Shown: positions 37,855-49,619, counted from the first letter of the stretch. The stretch: 64,000 nucleotides of DNA from Spodoptera frugiperda (GCF_023101765.2 NC_064239.1:868001-932000), one strand, 5' to 3'. Notes: generated by a model not told the origin, from the letters alone. Made by a program: numbers and translations.

Positions 37855-37975
37855 TCCTAACCCCCAAAAGGCCTGAAACGCACTTGTTATGTTTCTGGTG
37901 TTTCGGGTGTCCATGGGCTGCAGCGATTGCTCATCATCAGGTGATCCGTCTGCTCGTTTACCGGCTTATACTAAA
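37855..37975 (+). repeat. 3' part of the 'AAAAGGCCGGCAACGCACTT' repeat family
   Basis: CCTAACCCCCAAAAGGCCTG, GTCCATGGGCTGCAGCGATT and CATCAGGTGATCCGTCTGCT match the right halves of 48735-48990, 61125-61400 and 63170-63450. Confidence 0.7.
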
Positions 37976-39158
37976 TACAAAAAAAAATATCATTTCTTTG
38001 CTCTCAGTTGTGATTACTTGTCTTATTTGATCTTTGTAAGTTCACAGAAATGTGGTAAATTCAGTTTTATTTTTCTTTATTACTCCCTGTCAATAAAACC
38101 CGCCTCATATGTTTTGGAGATCTTCTTGTACCTTTTTCTGATTTATTTACTCTAGTAAAAGTAATACCGGCTTTTGAAGCTCCAACCTTCATGTACAGAT
38201 TTACCGTTTCTAATAACATTTGTACAAGATATACACAATCTATTATTATTTCTTTACGTTCGTATGAAATGATGACTTTGGGATTTTCTTTACACATATT
38301 GAGATAGTAACAGTGAAGTGTTTCGTAATACTGAAATGGTTCACATATTTATTTGGTTTTGTCAGCAAATATTACGTTAAAAATATTTTTTTAGAACAAT
38401 GCTTAGGTTGCTTTACCAAAATTTGCTTAACCAGCACAAGAAAACGTATAGCTTAAAACCTAATTCGATACGCAACAAAATTTTATCCACACTGCAAATC
38501 TGCTAAAACGTCTTGCTAAAGGTCGGATAATTTCAAGCTTACCATACCTTCACCACAAAAAACCGGGCTCTCCAAACTCCACCAATAACATGTTCACTTT
38601 GAGCAGGGCTCGCACCGAATGCTCGGAAACTAGTCTAGTTTGCCATGATTGATTACTTTATCAACTTCCAGCTCGTACCCTACTTACGTTAGGGTTGGGG
38701 CTCATCATCAATGCCAGTAATGTTAGCAGCAACTTGTATAGAGTTAACGTAATAGCATTTAGTGGCTTCCTAACCCAGTTTGTGGGATTATAGGAACTGT
38801 TTCGGTAAGTTTGACCCTTATTATGTAAGCATAACACTGTTATAATCATATACAGCGTCAGGAATGAGATATTGTGTGATTATGGAACAGTGCCAAGTTC
38901 TTCAAGGTAATTTAGGTGCATCGTACTACAAATATTTGCACCTATAGTTTGTACTGTCTAGTGTATTACGATGTGGTATGTAGACAATTGTGAATGCGAA
39001 GTCATGAGCCATTTTGCACCCAATGTTGGACTTATGTCTCTTCAATAACACGTCATCGGGGTCGAACTTGAGCTCTTTGCATCTGTTCTCTTTGTAGATA
39101 TCGTCACTCTGATTAGCTGAAGGGTACTCTACAGTCTACACCAAGTTCCACTCGTGAA

Positions 39159-39262
39159 TGCATCATCATCATCATCAACAGCCTATAAGTGGCCACTGCT
39201 GACCAAAGGCCTCTTCTCACACGGAGAAGGTTTAAACATTAATCACCACGCTTGCTCAAATG
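39159..39262 (+). repeat. Partial copy of the 'ATCAACAGCCTATAAGTG' repeat family
   Basis: A (CAT)n run leads into CAACAGCCTATAAGTGGCC and ends at TTAATCACCACGCTTGCTCA. The open frame across it (39154-39381) is a by-product of the repeat. Confidence 0.65.
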
Positions 39263-40783
39263 TTACGAGATCTGTACCCATGTCATCGTCTCTGACAGAC
39301 CAATTAAAAAGGGATCATAAAAGTGTCTCATCAAACGCGAGTGGCACAGTGCCCAAAACTTTACTACCATTGTTAGCTTAGCTTTCCCTAGCAAAGCCAA
39401 GATACCTAACCATCCAATTCTGTACAGCGATCATGTCACTGCATTCTAGACTTTAGACCAACGATTTAAGGTTTTTTTTACTGAAACGTGTTTCGTCAAG
39501 CCCGCTTCGCAACAGTCGCCATTCTATTTGGGCTGCGTCTGGTGTCACTTTCAAATCTGACGTTAGTTTCGTTGTCTGAATATTTTGTAGATAATGTGAG
39601 TTTTCTTCGTAAACATCTAGATTATATTAGATATTTTTCACCAAACCAAATGTTTACTTTTGGCTTTTATTCAATCTTGCTGACATTGTATAAGACATAA
39701 GAAATGATTACTTATAAGTAATCATTCAGTTCAACAATATTATGTATGCGATTATCAATTCAGTTTAAATGGTTCTTAACTATCACATAATAAAGGAAAT
39801 GACGTAAAACAGACGATCGATGGCCAATGAAATGCAAACGAAATTTTATGTTCCATAGTTACGATTCTATGTATTACGTGCCAGTTTCCGATCTCCGATA
39901 AAATCTTATATCGATTTCCTAGTTCAACCAGCAATCGTAAACTATGCTGCATAATGTTAATGTACACGAAATCACTACAAAGTATCCTTTTCTATGAAAT
40001 ATATCTTTAATCGAAATACAACTGTATCATTTGGAAATAAAGTTGAAAATGTTCAAAGAATTGAGGAGCTGACTGCTCGGTTCTGAGAAATTTCTTTCAA
40101 TGCATATCATTATTTGATATAACTTTTAGACGTGACTTCTTGTACAGTGACTTCTCAGAATATTTGGTGATTAAAATTATTAATCGACAGTTCCAGTAAC
40201 TTATAAAAGTCAGCTGATTGAGTAAAGAATAATTTCGCTTTTCAACTTCGAAATACCTATACAGAGTAGATGAAGCGTTTCGCTTTTAAAATTCTGAATG
40301 ATAACACTATAAAATATGAATTATTCCCCAATGTATAAGCAACTCTATTAGATAGTTTTTAATTTCCAAAGAAAATAATGGATTACTGAATTTTTACTAC
40401 CCTTACTAATATTGTAAAGTATATTATTTGTTTGTTCGTCTTTCTTTTACATCACAAGAGAACAGTTTATGGTATTTTTTTGCGGTTGGAAATAGCTTTG
40501 AGGCTGGAGAGTTTCATTTAATTACGCGAACGAATCTACAGTAAAGAGTAAGTAAAGTAGACGAAGACGACATAAAAAAAAACCCTTAAACCACTTTAAC
40601 ATCACTTTAAGATATTTGATTTTATTTGATACAAAAAACAGTACATATACATAAATCTTATTACAGCTCACTACGCAACCTGATCAGAGACCAAATAGAA
40701 ATCGTCCTTTATCAACTTGAACAAGTATCTTTTGAGGTCAAGGGCACAGAAGGGCACTTTAAACAGGACCTTTAGATCTTGTA

Positions 40784-40808
40784 GGGGAGACCGAGGGGTT
40801 TTGAAACA
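40784..40808 (+). repeat. Left terminal inverted repeat of the TA element
   Basis: It begins GGGGAGACCGAGGGGTTTTG, directly after the TA at 40782-40783. It is immediately followed by a related subterminal motif (GAGGTGAGATGAAACAG). Confidence 0.8.
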
Positions 40809-40859
40809 GAGGTGAGATGAAACAGTCCCGATTTCTCGAAACCTAAAACCGTTAGCGAT

Positions 40860-40976
40860 TTGGCAACGTCGCTTTTCAACCACCTCCCGCCACCCGCTAT
40901 CGAGTTAGTTCGCGCCGGTGGCGTCAGTGGTGCGGTTGTGTAGTTCTGAGTGACATGTGCCGAAAATCGCAAAATG
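40860..40976 (+). promoter_or_regulatory. GC-rich leader of the TA element, possible promoter and first exon
   Basis: A GC-rich block stands out from its AT-rich surroundings and ends in ATGTGCCGAAAATCGCAAAA followed by a donor-like TGTAAGT. Together with the acceptor before 41284 it looks like the 5' exon of the original transposase transcript. Joined directly to 41284 it soon meets a stop. Confidence 0.4.
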
Positions 40977-41284
40977 TAAGTATTTCACGATTTTTTACGA
41001 TGCACGTACTTTGATAGTGGTTTTGTATTTTGGGTTGAGTTATATACGTTTTCGAAACTCATTATCTATAGATTCATTAAATATAATTGATAAATTTGAT
41101 TTCTGTGTATTTACTGCTTGTTCGCGATTTGAATCAAAATTGGGAGGTTATTTCTCACTGAGGTGATTTGAAACAGACTGTTTCAACTCTCCTCGTTTTC
41201 AATTTAATATTTGATTATAGCTACGAAATATAAAGTACAAAGATTTAAGGATTTTATTGTTGATTTAATGTGTTTTGTTTCAGC

Positions 41285-41692
41285 ATGCCTACTGATTAGG
41301 CTCCTCCAAGAAAAGGAACTCAAACAAATAGACGCAAAGTGAAATCTGCTGTCTTAACTGACACTCCCGTAAAAGATGAACTAGCTGCAATCGAAGCAGC
41401 TAGAACGGTTAAGAAAAAGGTGAAGAAACCTAACTTTGAAGAAACTAAAGCAAGAAAAAGATCACAACCAGGCAGTACAACAAAAAAGGTAAAGGTTGTC
41501 AAGAAAAAGAGAGGAAACAAAGACAGTGATGAAGAAGAAGACGAATCCTTCTGCATTTGCTGTATGGAGCCATATTCAAATAGCAGATCCAAAGAAAAGT
41601 GGGTTCAATGTCTGGAATGCCAAAACTGGGCTCATGAAGCTTGTACTGGTGGAGAACTTTCTTACGTTTGCCACAACTGCTTGTCAGATTAA
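41285..41692 (+). pseudogene. C-terminal PHD-finger fragment of a transposase, in-frame TAG
   Basis: The frame opens with ATG at 41285, meets TAG at 41297-41299 and is then open to TAA at 41690-41692 (130 codons). The first part is very Lys-rich and basic, probably a nuclear or DNA-binding tail (KKKVKKPNFEE, KKVKVVKKKRG). An acidic patch (DSDEEEDES) and a complete C4HC3 PHD finger follow: CICC, QCLEC, WAHEAC, VCHNC, with all eight metal ligands present. PHD tails like this occur at the C-terminus of pogo/DDE_1-type insect transposases. Here no DDE catalytic domain precedes it within the element. The TAG after four codons suggests it is no longer translated from the first ATG. Confidence 0.75.
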
Positions 41693-42503
41693 TTAGTTTC
41701 ATTTTTAAGATTATTGTTACTGAAGTATTGTTATACTTAAAAAACGACTGATTGTTAATAACTATAGATTATAAGTTAACTAAGAATGTTAAACATTTTG
41801 TTGATTTTACCGTTATTTTAATTAATGTTAAGAATAGGGCAATTTTTACTAACTTAGGAGTTAATTATTTGTATTAGACCTGTAGTTATTATAAATACAT
41901 TGTTTAAAAAAGGTAAAAAAGGTCATTCTTACTTGAAAAGTTTTTATATTTTTGTATTTGTCATTTGTGAGATAATTGTAAGCTGAATAATTCAAGAAAT
42001 ATTGTTTAAGACTGATTGTAATACTTAAAAAAATGACTGATAGTTAATAATTATTATATGTCAAAGATTTAGTTACTTATCTAGGAATGTAAAACATTTT
42101 GTTGATTCGACTGAAAGAGTTTATTATTTTTATTTGTGTTAGACAGACCTACTTGACTGATATGTCATTAAAACATTACTAAAAAAGATCGTTGATTACA
42201 TGAAAAGTTTAATTTTAATTAAAACCTTTAAATCAAATCGTCATTTCTATTTTGCAGCTCCTATTACTCCTCAAAATCATAATGTTTCAACTCTCCTCGA
42301 CCTCTGTTTCATCTTACCTCGGTATGAGGGGAGTTGAAACAAGTTGACTTGTTACGGTTAAGTCGATTTTTCACCACAATTTTTATAGCTTACAGATTGT
42401 CTATGCTAGCCATTCGCAAGTGTATAGAATAACCTTTCGATTGGTACTAGTACCATAAGATTTCTAATAATAGTATGAGTTATATCGAACAAAACGTGAA
42501 AAT

Positions 42504-42528
42504 TGTTTCAACTCCCCTCGGTCTCCCC
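42504..42528 (-). repeat. Right terminal inverted repeat of the TA element
   Basis: Read on the minus strand it begins GGGGAGACCGAGGGGAGTTG. It differs from the left repeat at two positions and is followed by TA at 42529-42530. Confidence 0.8.
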
Positions 42529-42655
42529 TACACACTTCACTTGTAAAGGATTCCTGGGAAAATAACTTGAGGTTCAAATCCAAATTATGGTGCTGTTTTG
42601 TTATGGGTCTTATGTAAAAGGGGATGGGGCTAAAACCATATACATATAATATACT

Positions 42656-42790
42656 AGCTACTTCCACGTGGTTTCAGTCACTCTACTCGGATCTTATTAA
42701 TCTTAGAGAGAGAGATTTTTTTTAATCGTACCAGTAGTTCCGGAGATTAGTGCTCAAATCTAATCTCCGTATTATTATTGAGTTATAAAA
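42656..42790 (-). mobile_element. Helitron-like fragment ending in CTAG
   Basis: The minus strand ends ACCACGTGGAAGTAGCTAG followed by T, like the other CTAG-ended elements, with a decayed hairpin. It lies 125 bases right of the TA element. Its inner end contains AGTAGTTCCGGAGATTAG, and an inverted copy of AATCTAATCTCC follows. Confidence 0.4.
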
Positions 42791-43580
42791 AAAGGTTTTG
42801 TAACTAACCCGAGATCACATGTTTGCGACTAGTTATACTACATTTGGACATATTTTTTTACCATGCAGGAATTCTCATGCGGGCAAAATGGCAATTTAAG
42901 ACTGTGTCCCTCATTTATTTATACAACAATAAATTCGACCATTTTTAGAAAAGTGTGATCATAAATATTACAAGGAAGATAAAGCTCTACTCCTTTTAAA
43001 AAGAATAAAGACATATAATACTTTTTTTACCTTTAGAGATTATTTTCCCTTGCGTAAATATACTGATACAGCATTTATTTTTAAAAAGACAAACCTCGAT
43101 CAGGGCTTTAAGAGGTGTATAAAAAAGGGATTCTCCGAAACACGAAGATATTTAACCGGTTTTTGAGATACGGAGCATATTATCCTGGCTTTAGTCTCTG
43201 ATACAGGACTTAATGAAAACTGGAAATATTGATCTTTGTTTATGTATGTAGATGCTACATTTTTAAATACTCTTATTTCCTTAAAAGGTTATTTGAGGTT
43301 AGTTATCTGAGGGCAAAACACATGCTTTTTTATCCTTAACACATTGAACCCCTTCAGCAATTTTCTATTCATTCAGTTTACGAAAAGATATTCAATACAA
43401 TTCACAAATGAATATTCTTTTTGAAGTAAAAGAAGAATGGCAAAATCGTGTCACTTGGCGTTCTAGCATTTCTGTCTACCCCAATGGAAGACAGGTGAGA
43501 CTATTTTTATGTATGTAATAGTATGTATGTTATTACTGCTACACTCAGACACATTTAATGACTAAATAACTTACTAAACT

Positions 43581-43669
43581 ATTCCTTAGTAACGATTTTT
43601 TACTGAAAACAATTGCTAAAGACTGGGGTAATTAACCATTAAATGATTGTGTATACGGTGCTAAGTCCA
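43581..43669 (+). repeat. Dispersed repeat, copy 1 of 2
   Basis: ATTCCTTAGTAACGATTTT, then GAAAACAATTGCTAAAGACT and TAACCATTAAATGATT. The same blocks recur at 51316-51400 with about 80 percent identity by eye. Its class is unknown. Confidence 0.6.
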
Positions 43670-44705
43670 ATGTACAATACTTCTGAAGGAAAGCTATACC
43701 ACGGAGCTTATCGATTGAATTATTTTATTAATGTATTGATGCAAATACAATACGCAAAACCCAATCCAGTAGTCAAATTCGCTAAACCAATTAATAACAC
43801 AAAAAAAAAGATTTATAGATAGGTACAATAAAATACTACTAACATATATTTTTTTATATGAGCCATAAATTAAACACCTATATGACAAACATCTCCGTAA
43901 AATTTTATTTATGGACTAAAAATTCGGAATGTCATAGATTAGTTTATAATTAAAAATTACCGGTTTCCAGTGACATTATTGTAATGATTGCACATTAGAA
44001 AAATAAATGCAGATTTTAAGAAACTAGGTTAGGAAACCAACCATTAGGTTACCTAATATTGTTAAAGTGCATAATTAAATAAATTTTATTTATTCTGGTT
44101 AACAGAACTAAGTTAATGAACTGCATAATGCTATTCATGCATAGATATTATTCTAATTTCATTTTTATATCCATTTTTATTTCAAATATTTAAGTATTAA
44201 AGAATGTGTGAATAGTAATAATTCATATACACATACTTTCATTTATAAATGACATTCAATGCATTTAATAGAATGTAATCGATTATTTTCTTCATAAAAT
44301 ATTATCACATAAATATGACATAAATTATTTTCAATTTTAATACATTAAAATTCCATTAAAATAACTAGTCTACTTTAATACTAATTTCGTTATTAAATTC
44401 ACGTCCAACCGAGGTCTCTTAGAGAATAGTCCAAGAGCTCGCGCCCATGCACTCAACAACATTGTGTGCACTTAAATTTAAATTCACACTTAAGTGCTGC
44501 AAAGTAAGGCTCGAATTTAGCGCGAGTGTACTAATTACAAAATTTGCAAGTGCCTCGTTAGCTTTTCTGTATTAATTCTTACTTTGATATGTGTTACAAA
44601 GAAAGAGTAAAAATTTTACGTAATGAATTTCGACTTTCAATACTGTTTTTGTAAACGTGTATTATTTTTTACACTAATTCTGTATAAGAAATCGTGGAAA
44701 TTCGA

Positions 44706-44822
44706 AGTCAAAGTCAAAGCATTTATTTCAATTAATCCTAAATTAGGCACTTTTGAAATGTCACATTGGTCCGTCAGTCTGTCTGTCAGTGCAACTAGGT
44801 GCTCGTTCCAAAGTGTAGCATA
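44706..44822 (-). repeat. CR1-like LINE 3' end fragment
   Basis: AGTCAAAGTCAAAGCATTTA followed by TTAATCCTAAATTAGGCAC is nearly identical to 7660-7790. It has two tail units and is truncated after about 115 bases. Confidence 0.75.
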
Positions 44823-45756
44823 AACAACATAGAAACAAGAAATATTCATAATATGTTTATAGGTCAGGTGTATAAGTGATATGTTATTAATTAGTGTCTA
44901 AAAAATATTTTTTGTAGTTCATAAAGCTATTGTTATAAAAACAAATCACCTAGCCATCACGTCGCGTCCATAGTTTTACTAAACCGCATGCCATTAGCTT
45001 TCTACTGCAGCCTTATATTATATTTTACTATGTTTTGTGCATAGAACACTAATTTGGATCTTAGTTTTACTTTCACTAACATTAAAAATATCGATTTTAG
45101 TAAAAGTAGTAGAGGATCTATCTCTTTATACGATAATTTTATCGTAGATAGGTACATCAATGTCATTATGTCAAAATATTTATAACCTTCATTTGCAAGT
45201 GCTAATTACTCTATACATATTTATTCAAACCGAATAAACAATTAGCATCAGTACAGTTTTCTTATCAAAATCTTTGTTCATAACATTGTTTTTCTAAAAA
45301 ACAAATAATTCGTTTCTTGTCTGCAGAGATATTATAAATTTATGCGATTTCAATTTCATTCGTTCCAATAAAAGTAAACTGAAAGGAAAAATCGGGGCTT
45401 CTAACAGTCTGACTTAGCTCATTACAGTGAATTTAATTACCCCTAAGCACGCAATTTCTTCACTACACTAAAAAAGGACAAAAGGTAATACTTTTCACCC
45501 TACATAAAATTTTCTCTCGCGCAATTTGCGTTAATTCAATGAAGACTATTAAACACAGAACTGAATATAATAAACACTCCTATATAATTTTCTCACTGAC
45601 TAAATAGCGTTGACGAATTTCACATTAGAATAGATGCATTTACAACTTCACACGACACAAATAAAATTATAAATATTCATACGAAACGTACAAAAACCGA
45701 CATTTTCCAAATGCACGTTCTTATAATGTACGGAGAAAATAAATAAACATTTTATT

Positions 45757-46640
45757 ACCTGATTCTCAATATGGCTATCCAAATCCAGGGATCATAAACA
45801 AACAATCTTCTGTCACAATATGCACACGCCTGTCACACACATTGAAAATAAAATAAAATAAAACTAAAATGTCTACGCACTACAAAGGCTTTGGTTACTA
45901 TTTTATTGTTTTATTGTGTGCGGCAGCTCGCGGCAACGCGCCCACTCGGTACCAGCGCTCATGTGCTACTGATTCATCACGCCAACGAACTCAACACGGC
46001 GCTCGGACTGTACCTAGCGGCTGTACTTGTGTGTCCCTGGCACCGAACAAAGACGATGCTGGCCGAAGCTCTACAGCTGTTTAATGTTTGTGAACTCGAC
46101 ACATTGCCAATCGATTGTGAATTCTAACGTCTTGTGACGTAAGGTAACCCATACAATTTTTTTTTCAGTTCCATATCAAAACTGTAAAGTGTAATGTTTT
46201 AATGAATTTTATCTCTGGATTTAATAAATAACGCGATTTTTTTTTATTTCGTCAATGTTATCGTTTCCACCATCAGTAAACGTGATCACATCACACACCT
46301 CCGTGGCTTAATCTGAGTAGAAAAATCGAATCGATTCGCTACACGCTGATTACATTTCAATTTAGCGTTTTCAGTATGAATCGGTTACATCAGAATGAGT
46401 GCGAATCGAGTACACCACGCACCGCGTTCGTATCGGCCGGTACATTTTGAGTGCAGACGTACCGGCGGCGAGTGAGACGGGGAATGTTAGTTTTTCTCCT
46501 TCTAACATCGATTTCGGTCACTATAGCTGTCTTTTTCTGGCGCAATGTGCCCCTCTTTCTGGTAGAGCGGCCGCGCACTGCGGATGTAGCGGGCTAGCGG
46601 GCTCGGGAAATAACTGTCCTATTTTAGTACAAAGTTTTGA
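45757..46640. promoter_or_regulatory. Two GC-rich promoter-like islands (45.92-46.13 and 46.38-46.62 kb)
   Basis: Both blocks are rich in CpG, in strong contrast to the AT-rich surroundings. On the minus strand a donor-like site (CAG followed by GTAATA) lies at 45759-45757, just past the first island. On the plus strand TCAGTA at 46370 resembles an initiator beside the second. They could mark alternative 5' exons of the ABCG gene or a promoter of a gene to the right. Several overlapping frames are open here only because stops are rare in GC-rich DNA. Confidence 0.3.
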
Positions 46641-47054
46641 ATGCATTCTCTAACCACGTTAGTCTGCACAAAAATAATGATAGTAATATCGTAGACACGG
46701 TCCATAGAGAACACAGGCCGTTTATTCTGAATGGCCATTTAACTATGCATAAATCAATACTGCACGGCCAGACTAAAATGTCTATGCATTCTTTTTTATA
46801 GAATTGGTTTTGCGGTTTATTGACCACTGTAGATATTTAAATTACTGTAAATGGTAACAATTGCGCAATTTACAGTTTTGTAATAAATTGTACTTAATTT
46901 AAAAAAAACTTTAAAAACGTCAACTATCATTTACTAGGAATAATTACGGAAATGTTAACATATTATAGTTATCTCTTTTTATGCAAAACTAGAAATAGAA
47001 GAAAGTGTCATTGCCGTTTTCTTTCACCATTTTTTTACATATTTATTGTTTGTC

Positions 47055-47150
47055 TGCGCGGTTTTTGTGGTGACTAGGCAACCTGCTGCCATGCCACGTG
47101 TAGTGGGTTCGATTCCCGTATAGAACAACTCTTTGTGTGGTCTACAGCGG
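47055..47150 (+). mobile_element. tRNA-derived SINE fragment with intact B box
   Basis: It contains GGGTTCGATTCCC at 47105-47117, a perfect pol III B box, preceded by the A-box-like TGTGGTGACTAGGC. The tail reads AACTCTTTGTGTGGTCTAC and then an A-rich run. It is not a functional tRNA: no cloverleaf closes. It is a different family from 47590. Confidence 0.65.
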
Positions 47151-47589
47151 AAAAGAAAAAAAAAATTGTTGAGAAAAACAGCGTAAAATATTAAAACAAA
47201 CATTGTAATAACTATTGTAATAGTTAATGATATTATGAATAAAACTAATTGAATGATGTTGGTAAAAAGTCAAATTATTACGTTATTACTTATATTAAAT
47301 TACCTACTATAATGCCATTATTATTAATTTGATTTTCCTTACTTAGAAACTGTGTTAAAATATTACGCTAAATTAATATTAAGACATTACCTTCGACCTA
47401 TTTTATATATTAAAAATTAATCGTGAATAATTGTTGCTAGGCGTCAATCCCAGGGATAAAAAGTAAAGAAGAGAGAGTAAAAATCAGAAGAATAGTATAT
47501 TAAAAATCTGTCGCCCTTTTATGAGATAACCCCTAGGAGACGTTGAGTTTGGCTAGTAGTTGATAATAAAATAATCTTTTTTTTTATAT

Positions 47590-47873
47590 ATAACGTCACG
47601 CCTTTAATCCCCGAAGGGGTAGGCAGAGGTGCACATTATGGCACATAATGCCAATGTACATCCACATTTCACAATTTATGTTGTAAATCCCATGTAATAG
47701 GTGGTGAGCCTATTGCCATATACCGGGCACATTTCCAGACTCCGTGCTACCACTGAGAAATTTTCGAAAAACAGAAAAAAAGCCCAGTAATACTTCGTCC
47801 GACCCGGGAATCTAACCCGAGACCCCTTGCCCGGCGCAGTCGCACTTGCAACCACTCGGCCAACGAGGCAGTC
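47590..47873 (-). mobile_element. tRNA-headed SINE, near full-length (about 284 bp)
   Basis: On the minus strand: GACTGCCTCGTTGGCCGAGT (A-box region), then GGGTTAGATTCCC (B box with one change). The body includes ATTTTTCGAAAATTTCTCAG-like and GCACGGAGTCTGGAAATGT segments, and it ends GGCGTGACGTTA. A second nearly full copy is at 50300-50563; partial copies are at 21500 and 60653. Confidence 0.8.
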
Positions 47874-48106
47874 ATAAAATAATATTACTATTTTAAAATG
47901 CAAGAAAAAGTAGGAATACCTAGTAATTCTTACATTCTATTAATATTTACGATAACCTTTTGTAATGTAGGTCGAGCTCCTAAACTAGGCCAACAATTTT
48001 ATGTTAAAACAATATCGTAAACTTTGATAACAATCTTGTTAAAATTGCCAAAGAAAGTACTGAACTTTGACTCAACAGAAGTATAAAAATAAATTTTATA
48101 TAATCA

Positions 48107-48203
48107 CTAGCTTATGCCAGGTTTCGCCCGCGTTTCTGGGATAAAACGTAACATGTGTTATCCAGACAATAATCCACCCCTATACCAAATTTCTTATTAA
48201 TAT
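48107..48203 (-). mobile_element. Helitron-like fragment ending in CTAG
   Basis: The minus strand ends CGCGGGCGAAACCTGGCATA, two bases (AG) and CTAG followed by T. The inner part matches the 26804-26973 element (AACACATGTTACGTTTTATC). The 5' half is missing. Confidence 0.55.
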
Positions 48204-48689
48204 TATTAATGCGAATCTTTGTGGGTGCCCATATACGGACGGCAGACGGCGCTGCTGATCACTTACCATCAGACGATCTTTTTCCTTACCTACTTGCCTC
48301 AAAAGGTTGTTATCTCAAAAAATACCATTAAATGCTTACCACGTAATAATATCATATTTGTTACCTAATCCCTAAGTCCGGCCTCGTTATTGCTTCTCAA
48401 TAGTTTGGCCCTTCAATCTAATATCGAAAACCAGTGAACTGTGATAGTACACATCACATCAACGTATACTATTCTTTCAAAATTCCTTAATGGATACTTT
48501 AGCAATTGAAGGTTAAAGTTGAAAATCAATTGGGGAATTTCGACAGATTGGTATAGGTTGTCCTGCTTTTACGCTCTAGGGATCAGAATATTTGTACGTA
48601 GGTTAGTTACGAGAAATATAATTCTATATTGTGTTACATAATGATTTTACACGTGACATCCCAATTTGTTGATGAGAATCAATTTAAAA

Positions 48690-48990
48690 AATCCAATTAT
48701 TTTGTACCCAGCCTCAGAGTCGGATCAGAATTAAGTGTGAGAGAGCCATGCTTAGGCACGAATGGGCCGGCTCGACCGGAGTGATACCATGACCTCACCG
48801 AAAACCGACGTGTAACAACACTTGCGTTGTATTTCGTTGTGTGAGTGAGGTTACCGGAGGCCCAATTAACCTCCTTCCCAATCCCCAATTCCCCAACAGC
48901 CCTTAAATTCCTACTCCCCAAAAGGCCGGCAACGCACTTGTAACGGGCGCTGGAGATTGCTTACCATCAGGTGATAAATCAGCTCGTGCT
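48690..48990 (+). repeat. Near full copy of the 'GAGAGCCATGCTTAGGCACG' repeat family
   Basis: Blocks in order: GTGAGAGAGCCATGCTTAGG, GGCTCGACCGGAGTGATACC, GTGAGTGAGGTTACCGGAGG, AAAAGGCCGGCAACGCACTT, TTGCTTACCATCAGGTGAT. Copies with the same order lie at 61125-61400 and 63170-63450, with partial ones at 31790 and 37855. It is non-coding and its class is unknown to me. Confidence 0.7.
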
Positions 48991-49619
48991 CAATAAAAAA
49001 AAATTGACTTGCTTGAAATAAAAAAAAAACATCGTTTAGAACTCTCGCTTCGACCACACTATTAGAGTAGTATATGTTGTTTATAAAATGTCTAAAGGTG
49101 ATCTAAATATAATCTAGTATTATAATTGGCTTGCACGTGAGCGATCCAACTTAGCTATGCAATGCTAAAAATACGTATCACTCGCATGTATCTATCGCAG
49201 AAATAGGATTAACGACTGGTTGCTTGTTTCATAACGAGTAGTACTTAATAAATAACTTCTCATTGTGCAAAAAAAGACCTTATTATTTATGGAATACGAG
49301 CTATTAACTGATGTGTTTCGAACCAATAAGAGATCTACAATTACGGTTCTTCAAACATGTCATTTGAAAAATCGTAATTACCCACTTCTAGCAGGAAAAC
49401 TAGTAAATAAAGCAATCGAGGTTGAGTAACTGGAAAATTCTATGGTGTAAGGTCCATACAGGTAATTAATGTGACAAGAAAACAAACAAACGTAATAGCA
49501 TTTTGTTTTTCATGGTCAATATACGACACTGTAAAACCTCATAATAGTAATGCGTTTAATCTATGAAAGGATAAGAAAATGTTCATCTTTTTTCGTCAAT
49601 ATTTAGAGGAGGTTAATCA

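Larger units (their letters stand above)
34939..40783. other. Intergenic sequence with scattered repeats
   Basis: Apart from the fragments listed at 35656, 37855 and 39159 I see nothing to annotate. Short open frames such as 36584-36826 lack family features. Confidence 0.5.
40784..42528 (+). mobile_element. 1745-bp TIR transposon derivative with TA target duplication (pogo/Tc1-like)
   Basis: Terminal inverted repeats start GGGGAGACCGAGGGG at both ends and continue with a TTGAAACA motif; they match at all but two of about 25 positions. TA flanks both ends (40782-40783 and 42529-42530), as expected for Tc1/mariner/pogo elements. Inside are a GC-rich leader (40860-40950), a donor-like GTAAGT at 40975, an acceptor-like TTTCAG before 41284 and a PHD-finger tail (41300-41692). 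The HTH and DDE regions expected of a transposase are missing, so this is an internally deleted, non-autonomous copy. Superfamily placement is inference from TA, the TIRs and the PHD tail. Confidence 0.75.
42791..45750. other. AT-rich intergenic sequence
   Basis: Apart from the two repeats at 43581 and 44706 nothing can be supported. 43424-43490 holds an ATG-led run of 22 codons with a donor-like GTGAGA after it (EVKEEWQNRVTWRSSISV); it is too short to call. Confidence 0.45.

Noticed and set aside
39154..39381. 75-codon open frame
   Set aside because: It begins inside a (CAT)n run and covers an interspersed repeat with copies elsewhere; no protein family features.
41320..41592. Serine/phenylalanine-rich minus-strand frame
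   Set aside because: It is the antisense of the Lys-rich PHD-finger fragment.
43424..43490. Possible short exon followed by a GTGAGA donor
   Set aside because: Only 22 codons, no partner exon found and no family match I can name.
45869..46127. Two overlapping plus-strand open frames
   Set aside because: They lie in a GC-rich block where stops are rare, overlap in different frames and show no domain.
46390..46653. Open frames on both strands
   Set aside because: Same GC-rich composition effect; nothing recognisable in either.
47105..47117. Possible tRNA gene from a perfect B box
   Set aside because: No cloverleaf or acceptor stem closes around it; the body continues as a SINE.
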